The notes beneath the pieces are model-generated. The model did not search any database. It had not been told where the DNA came from and saw nothing but the letters and a program-made list of their open reading frames with translations. From an uncultured Collinsella sp. (GTDB lineage Bacteria > Actinomycetota > Coriobacteriia > Coriobacteriales > Coriobacteriaceae): 64,000 nucleotides of DNA. Shown here piece by piece: positions 44,406 to 54,555 of this stretch; the stretch's first letter is position 1, and each line of letters opens with the position of its first letter. The stretch lies in the NCBI GenBank assembly GCA_958405195.1, contig CATYDM010000002.1:1-64000 (forward strand), given 5' to 3'. A program made the position numbers and the translations under genes.

Positions 44406-44555
44406 TCGGAAAAGTATTCACCTTCGATATGCTGACGGTGTCTTTTTGGTTGCCAAGAACTAGACGGCCTGCTGTGAGGGGCGGTGGTGACGCTATGCCG
44501 CCTTGTTTCATTGAAAAAATAAGCGGGGTACCACCTAAGCTTTTTTAGCTGTCGA

Positions 44556-45254
44556 TTACAGGTCGCGTGCTCGATAAACCTTGGTGCTGACGGTGTAGCT
44601 GATTGCACATAGCGCGAGGGCAAGTGCGGCGATGCCTGCACACAGACAGCCAAGGACGGCGGGATCGGGATTCGCTCCGGCAATCGACATGAGCCAGTTG
44701 CTGATGGGGTTGGAGGAGCTCAACGTGGCAATGGCAAGGCACCAGAGCAGGGCAAACAGGCCGACGGATAGGCGCAGCGCCTCCATGTGTCCAAATCGGA
44801 AGAACAGCGGCTGTGCCAAAAACACCATCATGAGGGAGATGAGCATCGATGCTGCCGAGGCTACTGCAATCTCAAAGATGATCTGTCCCGTCAACGGGAT
44901 ACCCGCGCTGTTGAAGAGCGGGAAGGAGACGATGCTCAGAAGCGCGGCGGCGCACGCCATGACAGCCGAGAAGACAATGATGCTCAGGTAGCGTGCGCAA
45001 ATAATGTCTTTGCGCGAGAAGGGCAGCGTTGCCCGATAACGCTCGCAACCGTTTTGATTGTCGAAGCCGGCCAGTGAGTTCATGAATATGATGGGCGACA
45101 TGGCACTGACGGCGCAGGCGCCGGCGCTCATACCGGAATCGCCATCCGACGCGTTGGCGAGCGTCAGCACGACGAACATGAACAGGCCGACACCCGCGAT
45201 GCTCGGGACAAGTGAGCGAACAATGGCGAGCTCGGACATAAAGGCGCGTTTCAT
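44556..45254 (-). CDS. ABC-2 type transporter permease
   Basis: Membrane protein of 232 residues with six predicted helices (IAGVGLFMFVVLTLANA, MSPIIFMNSLAGF, SIIVFSAVMACAAALLSIVS, IFEIAVASAASMLISLMMVF and others). The segment ERYRATLPFSRKDIICARYL is typical of YhcI/ABC-2 permeases linked to GntR regulators. Its ATG overlaps the ATPase stop (ATGA). It forms, with the ATPase, an exporter controlled by the YtrA-type regulator upstream. Confidence 0.83.
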   Translation of the reverse strand: MKRAFMSELAIVRSLVPSIAGVGLFMFVVLTLANASDGDSGMSAGACAVSAMSPIIFMNSLAGFDNQNGCERYRATLPFSRKDIICARYLSIIVFSAVMACAAALLSIVSFPLFNSAGIPLTGQIIFEIAVASAASMLISLMMVFLAQPLFFRFGHMEALRLSVGLFALLWCLAIATLSSSNPISNWLMSIAGANPDPAVLGCLCAGIAALALALCAISYTVSTKVYRARDL

Positions 45255-46132
45255 TTCGAAGCCCCTTTCAGCATGAGGCGCAGATAGTCATCAATGGTTG
45301 CCCGATCGCAGGGAATCTCGGGAAAGGCCTCGAGCGTTTCGCGACGGTTGGGCACGAGCACGTCCACGCTATAGGCGTGGTGGGCGGCACGGGCGCCTTC
45401 GACGCAAGCCATAAGCTCGGCGGCCTGTGCTTGGGTACAGTGGGCGATGCCAGCTCGGTCGGTAATGTCCTCGCGCGGCAGATCAAACACAATCGAGCCG
45501 TTATCGATGCAGATGACGCGGTCGGCGGCGCGATCGAGGTCAGACGTAATGTGGCTCGAGAGCAGCACGCTGTGCTGGCCGTCGGCGACAAAGGCAAGCA
45601 GCTCATCAAGCAGCTCCTCGCGTGCCATGGGATCAAGCCCCGCGGTGGCTTCGTCCAAAACGAGCAGCTTGGCCTGGTGGCTGAGCGCGCAGGCAAGCTG
45701 CAGCTTCATGCCCATGCCGCGGGAAAGGTCCTTGACCTTTGCCTTGGGATCGAGGCCAAATTGGCTGAGGAGGTCGGCGAAGGTGCCATGGCTCCAGGCG
45801 GGGTACGCCGGGCTTACGAGTGCCTCAACTTCGGTCACCTTGAGCGTGGAAGGGAAAGGACACGTGTCCAGCACGAGGCCGACACGGGCGTGCAAGCAAC
45901 GCTGCGCTTCATCGGGTGCGTCGGCGCCACAGCGCTGCCCAAACAGGTGCACCTCGCCGGCATCGAGTTTGATAAGCCCAAGCGCGGCTCGAATCGTCGT
46001 TGTTTTGCCGGCACCGTTGGCACCAACAAAGCCGACAATCTGGCCGGGCTCCACGGCGAGCGTGACATCGCGTAGTGAAAAGCGGTCGCTCACACGGCGT
46101 GAGATGCCTTTGAGTTCTAAAAGGTTTTGCAT
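45251..46132 (-). CDS. ABC transporter ATP-binding protein (BcrA/YtrB-like)
   Basis: ATPase of 293 residues: Walker A GANGAGKTT, signature LSRGMGMKLQLACAL, Walker B LLVLDEATAGLD, switch SSHITSDLDRAADR. The last 80 residues form the extra domain common in BcrA/YhcH ATPases. The gene sits 23 bp after the GntR/YtrA regulator and overlaps the permease gene. Such operons are usually induced by cell-wall-active antibiotics; the substrate is not shown by the sequence. Confidence 0.88.
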   Translation of the reverse strand: MQNLLELKGISRRVSDRFSLRDVTLAVEPGQIVGFVGANGAGKTTTIRAALGLIKLDAGEVHLFGQRCGADAPDEAQRCLHARVGLVLDTCPFPSTLKVTEVEALVSPAYPAWSHGTFADLLSQFGLDPKAKVKDLSRGMGMKLQLACALSHQAKLLVLDEATAGLDPMAREELLDELLAFVADGQHSVLLSSHITSDLDRAADRVICIDNGSIVFDLPREDITDRAGIAHCTQAQAAELMACVEGARAAHHAYSVDVLVPNRRETLEAFPEIPCDRATIDDYLRLMLKGASK

Positions 46133-46155
46133 GGTATAGCCTTTCTTGCAGATGG

Positions 46156-46536
46156 CTACTGCATGGTTTCGGGGGCTACCAGGTCGAGCATCTCGTGCAG
46201 TTTGTCGCGCGTGACGCCCAGGGCTTCGGCTTGGCTCGCCGCTTTCGCAAGCAACTCTTCGATATGGCAGAGCTGGTTTTCGCGCAAGAGTTCTTGGTTG
46301 CCCTCGGCGACAAAGCAGCCTTTGCCCTGCACGGTGCAGATAAACCCAAGCTGCTCCAGGTCGGCGTAGGCCCGCTTGGTGGTGATGACGCTCACGCCAA
46401 GATCGCTCGCGAGTGCACGGATGCTGGGGAGTTTGGCTCCCGCGGTGAGTGTGCCCGAAAGGATCTGAGCTTTAACCTGCGAAGATATCTGCTCATAGAT
46501 GGGCTTATCGCTCGAGTTGGATAGGATGATGTCCAC
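46156..46536 (-). CDS. GntR-family (YtrA subfamily) repressor
   Basis: Regulator of 126 residues: an N-terminal winged helix (PIYEQISSQVKAQILSGTLT, AGAKLPSIRALASDLGVSVI, TTKRAYADLEQLGFICTVQG, KGCFV) plus a short helical tail of about 50 residues, the YtrA arrangement. It is the first gene of the ABC operon. A candidate AT-rich operator lies 27-60 bp upstream of its ATG, so it probably represses itself and the transporter. Confidence 0.88.
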   Translation of the reverse strand: MDIILSNSSDKPIYEQISSQVKAQILSGTLTAGAKLPSIRALASDLGVSVITTKRAYADLEQLGFICTVQGKGCFVAEGNQELLRENQLCHIEELLAKAASQAEALGVTRDKLHEMLDLVAPETMQ

Positions 46537-46562
46537 AGCGGCTCCTTAGCTGGGGGCTACAC

Positions 46563-46597
46563 GTGTATATAACCGGTAATCACAGTATATATACACT
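46563..46597. promoter_or_regulatory. Candidate YtrA-type operator
   Basis: GTGTATATA (46563-46571) and TATATACAC (46588-46596) are perfect inverted arms. The second arm is part of AGTATATATACACT, close to the AGTGTA-N-TACACT operators of YtrA repressors. It lies just upstream of the regulator gene. Confidence 0.6.
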
Positions 46598-46645
46598 ATG
46601 TACAGTTACGCAAGAGGTAAATAGGGATTGTCCGTTCGTTCGGTC

Positions 46646-46702
46646 ATCTCAATCTGTAACATCTGGAACCGATTTGGACGGCTACCTGTTACAGATTGAG
46701 AT
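46646..46702. repeat. Palindromic element, TGTAACA/TGTTACA type, copy 1
   Basis: ATCTCAATCTGTAACA (46646-46661) and its exact complement (46687-46702) flank a 25-nt centre. It lies between the GntR operon and prfC. Confidence 0.7.
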
Positions 46703-46724
46703 TTTGCTGGCGGGCCCCACCTGT

Positions 46725-46785
46725 TTGTCTAAATCTGTAACAGGAAGAGGTTCAAAAACCGTCTAGATGTTACAGATCGAGACAA
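46725..46785. repeat. Palindromic element, TGTAACA/TGTTACA type, copy 2
   Basis: The 18-nt arms (46725-46742 and 46768-46785) pair at 16 positions around a 25-nt centre. It shares the ATCTGTAACA/TGTTACAGAT core with copy 1, 22 bp away; the centres look related in opposite orientation, as in BIME clusters. Confidence 0.65.
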
Positions 46786-46927
46786 ACTGCTGCGGAGTGC
46801 CGCCATCGACTGCTACCCTAGGCCCCAACTGATGAATTTGTCCTAATAGGTGCCCTATGACGAGATTTCGCGGCTACAATAGTACGGTTACATCGACGTA
46901 ATGCACTTAATGCAAGAAAGGATCCGC

Positions 46928-48541
<1,614 letters not shown>

Positions 48542-48547
48542 CGCATC

Positions 48548-48577
48548 GGCGCGGTGGCCCTGCGGGGCTGCCGCGCC
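48548..48577 (+). terminator. Hairpin after prfC
   Basis: GGCGCGG (48548-48554) and CCGCGCC (48571-48577) form a GC-rich stem 7 bp after the stop. No T run, so only moderate support. Confidence 0.45.
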
Positions 48578-48697
48578 GCTTGCTTGCCTGATGCCGTGTG
48601 AGCGGCTATCATACCCACCGTCGTCTCAAGACCGGGGCGTCCGAGCAGTTCGGGTCCGATATCCTGCTCGTTAAACCTAAAACCAAAGGAGTACATA

Positions 48698-49420
48698 ATG
48701 ATCAAGAAGGTCATGGAGGACTACAAGGTCCTGTTGCGGAGCATTCCCGCGGCAACGGTTTCGCTGTTTTTCGTGAGCGTCATCATGATGAACCTGCTGG
48801 CCAACAAAGAACTCATCAGCCTGCCGTATCTGGCACTCGATTGCGGCTTTGTGGTGAGCTGGGTTTCGTTTTTGTGCCAGGACATGATCTGCAAGCGCTT
48901 CGGCGCCAAGGCATCCATTAAAATCTCTATCCTCGCGCTGCTGGTTAACCTGGCCGTGAGCCTGTGCTTTTGGGCATGCTCGCTCACGCCCGGTATGTGG
49001 GGTGCCTACTACGACACCGGCATGATCGAGGTCAACACTGCCCTTAACGCCACCATCGGTGGCACCTGGTACGTGGTGCTGGGCTCTTCGCTGGCAATGC
49101 TCGTTTCTGCCGTGGTTAACTCCACGCTCAACCAGTCGCTCGGCCGTATGCTCAAAAAGAATAACTTTGCGAGCTTCGCCTTCCGTTCCTATGTGTCCAC
49201 GGGCGTTGGCCAGTTTATCGACAACCTGGTCTTTGCCATTGTGGTAAGCCACACGTTCTTTGGTTGGACCTGGGTACAGGTCCTTATGTGCTCGCTGACC
49301 GGCGCTGTTGCCGAGCTGCTGTGCGAGGTCTTCCTGAGCCCCGTGGGCTACAAGGTCGTGCGCGGCTGGGAGCGCGAGAATGTGGGCTCCGAGTACCTCG
49401 AGCGCCACGCAACCGCCTAA
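48698..49420 (+). CDS. VUT-family (YhhQ-like) transporter
   Basis: Membrane protein of 240 residues with about six helices. SLFFVSVIMMNLLANKELIS and DCGFVVSWVSFLCQDMICKR match the VUT/YhhQ pattern, and FIDNLVFAIVVSHTFF the later conserved helix. YhhQ relatives import queuosine precursors, but this branch is only labelled VUT and the substrate is unproven. AAAGGAG precedes the ATG. It is followed after 9 bp by an SDR gene, a likely operon. Confidence 0.85.
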   Translation: MIKKVMEDYKVLLRSIPAATVSLFFVSVIMMNLLANKELISLPYLALDCGFVVSWVSFLCQDMICKRFGAKASIKISILALLVNLAVSLCFWACSLTPGMWGAYYDTGMIEVNTALNATIGGTWYVVLGSSLAMLVSAVVNSTLNQSLGRMLKKNNFASFAFRSYVSTGVGQFIDNLVFAIVVSHTFFGWTWVQVLMCSLTGAVAELLCEVFLSPVGYKVVRGWERENVGSEYLERHATA

Positions 49421-49429
49421 GGAGCAAGT

Positions 49430-50110
49430 ATGCGGGTTTTGATCACGGGCGCTTCGGGTGGTATCGGAGCCGCGTGCGTGCAGCGCTTTTTGGACGAGGG
49501 CCACGAGGTCGTGGGCTTTGATCTGCTGCCGGCGGCGATCGAACACGAGCGCTACCGCCATCTGATCGTTGATGTCCGCAAGCCGGACGCGTTTCCGGAC
49601 GACCTTGAACCCCAGGTGATCGTGAACGTTGCCGGTACGCAGGATTCCGCCGACGACATCGCCGCCAACCTGTGTGGCACCATCAACGTGACCGAGCGCT
49701 ACGCCTTTGTGGGGGAGGGGCTCGCCGCCAAGCCGGCGCCGGCTATCAAATCCGTGGTCAATGTGGGGTCCGCGAGTGGGCATACGGGATCGGAGTTTCC
49801 CGCCTATGCCGCCAGCAAGGGCGGCGTTATCGCCTACACCAAGAACCTTGCAAACCGCCTGGCACCGCAGGCCATCGCCAACAGTGTGGACCCGGGCGGC
49901 GTTATCACGCCGCTCAACCGTTGCGTGATGGAAGACGAGCACCTGTGGAATCAGATTATGGAGCTCACGCCGCTTAGGCGCTGGGCCACCGCCCAAGAGA
50001 TCGCCGAGTGGATCTACTTTGTGGGCGTGACCAACCGGTTTATGACCGGGCAGAGCCTGTTGATCGATGGCGGCGAGGCCGGCCGCACGCAATTTATTTG
50101 GCCCGAATAG
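49430..50110 (+). CDS. Short-chain dehydrogenase/reductase
   Basis: NAD(P)-dependent oxidoreductase of 226 residues: nucleotide-binding TGASGGIGAACV, NVAGT in place of NNAG, catalytic Ser in VNVGSASGHTG and Tyr-Lys in YAASKGGV. SDR tail RWATAQEIAEWIYFVGV and GQSLLIDGGEAG. The pattern matches the 3-alpha-hydroxysteroid or coniferyl-alcohol dehydrogenase-like branch of SDRs, which in gut bacteria may act on bile acids; that is only a possibility. GGAGCAAGT precedes the ATG and it is 9 bp from the VUT gene. Confidence 0.88.
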   Translation: MRVLITGASGGIGAACVQRFLDEGHEVVGFDLLPAAIEHERYRHLIVDVRKPDAFPDDLEPQVIVNVAGTQDSADDIAANLCGTINVTERYAFVGEGLAAKPAPAIKSVVNVGSASGHTGSEFPAYAASKGGVIAYTKNLANRLAPQAIANSVDPGGVITPLNRCVMEDEHLWNQIMELTPLRRWATAQEIAEWIYFVGVTNRFMTGQSLLIDGGEAGRTQFIWPE

Positions 50111-50111
50111 G

Positions 50112-50145
50112 AAACGCGCCCGATGGAAAGCCGTCGGGCGCGTTT
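50112..50145. terminator. Bidirectional terminator between SDR and ung
   Basis: AAACGCGCCCGA (50112-50123) pairs perfectly with TCGGGCGCGTTT (50134-50145) and is followed by TT on the plus strand. It serves both convergent genes. Confidence 0.8.
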
Positions 50146-50160
50146 TTGATGTATCGATTT

Positions 50161-50886
50161 TTAGCCGAGGCAAGTCCAGTTGACGGGGGTCGAGCCGTGC
50201 TGTTCGAGTAGCCGATTGGCTGCCGAGAAGGGACGCGACCCCATAAAGGCGGGGAGTTCTGCCGTGGCACGGTTGGCCGAAAGCGGCGAGGGGTGCGTGG
50301 AGGCCAGGCAGAACTTGCCGGTCGCCTTGCCCGCGCCGGTCGCGGCGAGTTTGCCTTCGACCATCTGCTGGGCAAAGCGGCCCCATGCCAAAAAGACTAC
50401 CGGCTGGGGCAGCTGACAGCAGCGTTCGATAACGTAGTCGGTGAGCGTGCTCCAGCCCAGTTTGGCGTGCGAGTTGGCGGCATGCTCGCGCACGGTGAGC
50501 GTGGTGTTGAGAAGTAGGACGCCCTGCTGTGCCCATGGGGTTAGGTCTCCCGTGGCGGGAATGGGGCAACCCAGATCGGCTTTGAGTTCTTTATAGATGT
50601 TGCGCAGGCTCGGCGGCAACTTGGTTTGCGTCGCGGGGACCGAGAACGACAGTCCCATGGCCTGGTTGGGTCCGTGATAGGGGTCTTGACCCAAGATGAC
50701 AACTTTGACCTGGTCGGCCGGGGTGTAGGCGAGGGCATTGAGGATGTCGTCTTGTGCCGGGTAGATAGTCTGCTCGGCACGCAAAAGGGCGATGCGCTCG
50801 AGCAGCTGGTTCGTAGTGTCACGTACCGGCTGCGGCGCATTGCCCAACCAAGTTGCTATGTTGCGGTCGCGGGTCGCGGCGTCCAT
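50161..50886 (-). CDS. Uracil-DNA glycosylase
   Basis: Base-excision repair enzyme of 241 residues, family 1: water-activating motif ILGQDPYHGPNQAMGLSFSV, uracil-binding LLLNTTLTV, FLAWG and the DNA-intercalating loop STHPSPLSANR. It removes uracil from DNA. The ATG follows AAAGGAGCCCC. Confidence 0.95.
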   Translation of the reverse strand: MDAATRDRNIATWLGNAPQPVRDTTNQLLERIALLRAEQTIYPAQDDILNALAYTPADQVKVVILGQDPYHGPNQAMGLSFSVPATQTKLPPSLRNIYKELKADLGCPIPATGDLTPWAQQGVLLLNTTLTVREHAANSHAKLGWSTLTDYVIERCCQLPQPVVFLAWGRFAQQMVEGKLAATGAGKATGKFCLASTHPSPLSANRATAELPAFMGSRPFSAANRLLEQHGSTPVNWTCLG

Positions 50887-50974
50887 GGGGCTCCTTTACG
50901 TCAGATGCTCTGCTGGCATCTATTGTAAAGGCGCACCGGTTGCCTTTATGCCGCGGCTGTATGAAGAGTGGGGT

Positions 50975-51877
50975 CTACGAGACGTGCTCGGGCGCTCCTG
51001 CCATACGAGCGTGTCCATGTGTGCGGAGGCGCGGAAGCTCGACGGTTGCCACCATGACGCCGGTGAGGATGAGAGCTGCACCCAGGAAGGCGATGGGGCT
51101 CAGGACCTCGCCGACTAGGAAGAACGAAAAGACGGCGGAGCAGACCGGCTCGAGCGAGAAGGCGAAGCCAGTGGTCTCGGCGGGCACGTGGGGCTGCACG
51201 AGCGTCTGGGTGATAAAGCCGTAGGCAGAGCAGATGAGTGCGAGTGCGACGACGACCACGACCTCGCCCGGCGTGCCGGGAAGCGTGAAACCGCCAAAGG
51301 TGAATGCGGCGATGCCCGAGAATAAGCCGCCAAAGCCCAGCTGCCAAACGCCCAGAGCCAGCGGATCGACTTCTTCGACAAACCGCTTGGCGACAATGAT
51401 GTGTCCGGCGTAGACAAAGGCGGAGAACAGCATGATGAGCGCGCCCGGGTTCAGGCTAGTGAAGTCGGCGCCCGAGAGCAGCAACATACCGCAGGTGACG
51501 ATGGCGGTGCCGACGAGCACTTTGCGCTCGGGGACGCGGCGCAGCAGGGCGGCGTTGGCAAACGGCACGATTACGACCGTCAGACTCTGCAAAAAGCCGG
51601 CAGTGGAGGCAGAGGTAAGGCTGGAGCCCAGGCACATGCAGGTGAGCTCGGTTGCCATAATGGCGCCGATGATGGCGGCACGGACCATAAGGTCGCGGTT
51701 GATGCGCAACGCGTGCTTGTGGAAGAGCAGCAGGCAGGCCGCAAAGGCGATGATGCAGCGTAGCGCGACGATACTCGTGGCGTTCATGCTGTCCATGCCG
51801 ATCTTCATGAGGGGATACGAAAAGCCCCATGCAACGGGAACGGAAAATGAGAGCGCGATTGCTTTTTTGCGATCCAT
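50975..51877 (-). CDS. EamA/DMT-family transporter
   Basis: Membrane protein of 300 residues with ten helices in two EamA repeats: ALSFSVPVAWGFSYPLMKIG and MLFSAFVYAGHIIVAKRFVE open each half, and the C-terminal SLEPVCSAVFSFFLVGEVLS is the family signature. It exports metabolites or drugs; substrate unknown. AAAAGGAGT precedes the ATG. It is divergent from a LysR gene 158 bp away, which probably regulates it. Confidence 0.88.
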   Translation of the reverse strand: MDRKKAIALSFSVPVAWGFSYPLMKIGMDSMNATSIVALRCIIAFAACLLLFHKHALRINRDLMVRAAIIGAIMATELTCMCLGSSLTSASTAGFLQSLTVVIVPFANAALLRRVPERKVLVGTAIVTCGMLLLSGADFTSLNPGALIMLFSAFVYAGHIIVAKRFVEEVDPLALGVWQLGFGGLFSGIAAFTFGGFTLPGTPGEVVVVVALALICSAYGFITQTLVQPHVPAETTGFAFSLEPVCSAVFSFFLVGEVLSPIAFLGAALILTGVMVATVELPRLRTHGHARMAGAPEHVS

Positions 51878-52035
51878 GGGACTCCTTTTGTTACAGAACG
51901 GTTTCGTAAAAAGGATTCTGCTCCCAGATGTGGATGTAGTAAAGCGAATGTATCTTCAGTATGATTAAGAAATACTAATGTAGGCAGAAAAAGCCTTGGC
52001 AAACCGTTTTACGGCTGCATTGATGTGGAGGCACG

Positions 52036-52902
52036 ATGGCATCGCGGTATCAGATTGTTTGTATGGTGGTCGATCGCGGCAGTCTTAAGGGCGCGGCGGA
52101 CGAGATGGGCTATACGCAAAGTGCGGTGAGTCAGGCCGTCAAGGCGCTCGAGCGCGAGCTGGGTACCACGCTTATCGAGCGCGGTAAGCAGGGCGTTTCG
52201 CTTACGCGCGACGGTAAACAATATCTACCATTCCTGCGCCAGATCGTGACCGCCGAGGCCGAGCTCGAGGGCAAGCGCCAGGAGCTGCTGGGGCTTTCGT
52301 CGACCGATATTCGTATCGCGACGTTTACCAACGTGAGTCGAACCGTGTTACCGCGCGTGATCCGCGACTTTGGTGCGCTGCACCCGGGCGTACGTTTTAC
52401 CCTCAAGCAGGGCGATTACACGCGCAACGCCCAGTGGGTGCACGATGGCGTGGTTGATTTTTGTTTTACGGCGCGCGGATTTACCACCGGGCTCGAGAAG
52501 CGCGTGGTCTATCACGACGAGTTGGTAGCATTGTTGCCGGCCGCGCATCCGCTGACGGCAAAGGAGAAGGTGACGCTCGCCGACCTGGCGTCCGAGCCGT
52601 TTGTGCTGTTGGATGAGGGCGAACAGAGTCTGGTGCTCGATGCATTTGCGGCGCATGGCCTGTCGCCGCACGTGACGAGTGAAGTGACCGACGACTACAC
52701 CATCATGGCGATGGTGGAGGAGGGCCTAGGCGTGAGCATGCTGTATCGCCGTACCGTTGAGGGCATGCAGGCCGATATTCGCGTACGTCCTATCGTGCAT
52801 GCCCCCTCGCGCGACGTGGTGGCCGCCTGGCGCAGCTGGGACACCATGCCCATCGCCACGAGGCACTTTATCGACTATATGAGCTCGCATATTGTCAATT
52901 AA
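52036..52902 (+). CDS. LysR-family transcriptional regulator
   Basis: Regulator of 288 residues: N-terminal winged helix with GSLKGAADEMGYTQSAVSQA and KALERELGTTLIERGKQGVS, then a LysR substrate domain (IRIATFTNVSRTVLPRVI, HPGVRFTLKQGDY, LLPAAHPL). It is divergent from the DMT transporter gene, the usual arrangement for a regulator of that gene. GTGGAGGC precedes the ATG. Confidence 0.9.
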   Translation: MASRYQIVCMVVDRGSLKGAADEMGYTQSAVSQAVKALERELGTTLIERGKQGVSLTRDGKQYLPFLRQIVTAEAELEGKRQELLGLSSTDIRIATFTNVSRTVLPRVIRDFGALHPGVRFTLKQGDYTRNAQWVHDGVVDFCFTARGFTTGLEKRVVYHDELVALLPAAHPLTAKEKVTLADLASEPFVLLDEGEQSLVLDAFAAHGLSPHVTSEVTDDYTIMAMVEEGLGVSMLYRRTVEGMQADIRVRPIVHAPSRDVVAAWRSWDTMPIATRHFIDYMSSHIVN

Positions 52903-52929
52903 TGACTGGCGTGGCGTTGAGTGCGGTGT

Positions 52930-54312
52930 TTAGCGGGCTGTCGCTTTGGCTTGGGTGGCGCGATAGGTGCGTGCCGGGTGGCAGAGTAGCACCGCCACGA
53001 CCATAAAGAACGCCGTGGTGCCCAGGCTGATGGGGTAGACCATCATGATGTTTGCAAAGGTGCGGAAGTGCGGGAACACGCAGAACACCCAGTAGAAGCG
53101 GATGCCGCAGACGCAGATCATGGTGATGAGGGCGGGCGTGAGCGAGATGCCAAAGCCGCGCAGGTAGCCTGACATGTTTTCGTAGAACATGCTAAAGGCG
53201 TACGCCGGGAAGATCGAACACACGCGGATATAGCCGATTGAGACAATGTTGGGATCGCTGTTGAACAGCGACAAGATCTCGCGCCCCAGGCCGACAATAA
53301 CGATAATTGTGGTGAGCGCGACGATACCGCCTTCGACTAGGCAGACCTTGAGCGTTTTGGTGCAGCGATCGATCTGGCGGGCGCCGTGGTTTTGTCCCAC
53401 AAAGGTGGTGCAAGCCTGGCTAAAGCTGTTGAGCAGGTTGTAGCACACGTACTCCAGACTCATGGCGGCGCTCGATGCCGCCATGACCTCGGTGCCCAAG
53501 CTGTTGATGGCAGACTGGATGATGATGTTGGCGACAGCAAAGACGGCGCTTTGGATGCCGGCGGGCAGGCCGATCTTGACGATGCGCTTGAGGGCGACGG
53601 GGTCGATAGCTAGGTCGCGTAGGGTGACGCGGACGACGGAGTCGGTCTTGAGAAGGCGGATAAAGAGCGTAGCGGCGCTGACGGTGTAGGCGATGGCGGT
53701 GGCGATGGCGACGCCCGCGACGCCCCAGTGGAGTATTGGGACAAAGATGAGGTCCAGGCCAATGTTGAGGACGGTGGACACGGCAAGCGCCTGCAGCGGC
53801 ATGCGGGTGATTCCGACGGAGCGGAAGATCGCGGCCTCAAAGTTGTAGAGCAAGATCGAGGGCATGCTGAGCAAAAAGACGCGCAGATAGAGTGAGGCGA
53901 GCGGCATGGTCTCGGCGGGAACGTTGAGCGCGGCGAGCATGGGCTCGGCAAAGATCTCGCCCAGTGCGATGACGACAAAGCCCACGAGTGCCATTAAAAT
54001 TGAGGTATGGACGGCGCGTTTGACCATGTTCTGATCGTTGCGGCCGATAGCGTTGGCGATGACCACGTTGGAGCCAAGTGACATGCCAATAAACAGGTTG
54101 AGCATAAGGCTGGTAAGCGGAACATTGGAGCCGACCGCCGCCATGGCGAGGGTTCCCTGGTCGCCCGAGAAGTTACCGATGATGACCGTGGCGATGAGGT
54201 TCGACAGCTGCTCCAAGATGCTCGTGGCGGCCACGGGGAAGGCGAACAGGGGAATATTGCGCCACAGCGAGCCGGTTGTCATGTCAATGTGCTTAGATGC
54301 GGTATCAGCCAT
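52930..54312 (-). CDS. MATE-family efflux transporter
   Basis: Twelve-helix antiporter of 460 residues. NIPLFAFPVAATSILEQLSN, AMAAVGSNVPLTSLMLNLFI, GMSLGSNVVIANAIGRND and FVGQNHGARQIDRCTK are the MatE repeat signatures. It expels cationic drugs or metabolites using Na+ or H+ gradients. The last 30 residues are a short basic tail. It is convergent with LysR and preceded by REP-like repeats. Confidence 0.9.
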   Translation of the reverse strand: MADTASKHIDMTTGSLWRNIPLFAFPVAATSILEQLSNLIATVIIGNFSGDQGTLAMAAVGSNVPLTSLMLNLFIGMSLGSNVVIANAIGRNDQNMVKRAVHTSILMALVGFVVIALGEIFAEPMLAALNVPAETMPLASLYLRVFLLSMPSILLYNFEAAIFRSVGITRMPLQALAVSTVLNIGLDLIFVPILHWGVAGVAIATAIAYTVSAATLFIRLLKTDSVVRVTLRDLAIDPVALKRIVKIGLPAGIQSAVFAVANIIIQSAINSLGTEVMAASSAAMSLEYVCYNLLNSFSQACTTFVGQNHGARQIDRCTKTLKVCLVEGGIVALTTIIVIVGLGREILSLFNSDPNIVSIGYIRVCSIFPAYAFSMFYENMSGYLRGFGISLTPALITMICVCGIRFYWVFCVFPHFRTFANIMMVYPISLGTTAFFMVVAVLLCHPARTYRATQAKATAR

Positions 54313-54385
54313 ACGCTCTCAATCTCTAATATGCTCTTTCGTGCTTATTTGCGCAGACGATGATACTCCTAATGCAACCAGTCGG

Positions 54386-54498
54386 CACTTAGGGACGTTC
54401 CTTTTCTGTCGGCAGCTGGGGACACTCCTTATCTCTTCTAGCTAGTCATTCAAGAACGTCTCTTCTAACTAGTCATTCAAGAACGTCCCCAATGACTA
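54386..54498. repeat. Cluster of REP-like repeats
   Basis: Two direct copies of CTAGTCATTCAAGAACGTC (54442-54460 and 54469-54487) are preceded by AGGGACGTTCCTTTT and GGGGACACTCCTTAT, and followed by CCCCAATGACTA. These are the same building blocks as at 30423-30478 and 40502-40553. It lies in the divergent region between the MATE and rlmA-like genes. Confidence 0.7.
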
Positions 54499-54555
54499 GG
54501 TGGGGAAGGCGTGCGACAATGGTGGGCGTTGTGTTGTTCGCGCTAAGGAGTTGCC

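Larger units (their letters stand above)
43850..44555. other. Gene-poor 700-bp gap with a broken transporter and a MITE-like element
   Basis: Apart from a 5' remnant of a DMT transporter gene (43940-44106, leftward) and a 140-bp inverted-repeat-bounded element (44266-44405), I find no gene, RNA or promoter I can support. A hairpin with GCCGCGCGG-type arms near 43890-43930 lies between the ferredoxin and the remnant. Confidence 0.5.

Noticed and set aside
48600..48697. PreQ1-type riboswitch before the VUT transporter
   Set aside because: The leader has CTAAAACCAAAGGAG near the start codon, but I could not build the preQ1 stem-loop and A-rich tail convincingly.
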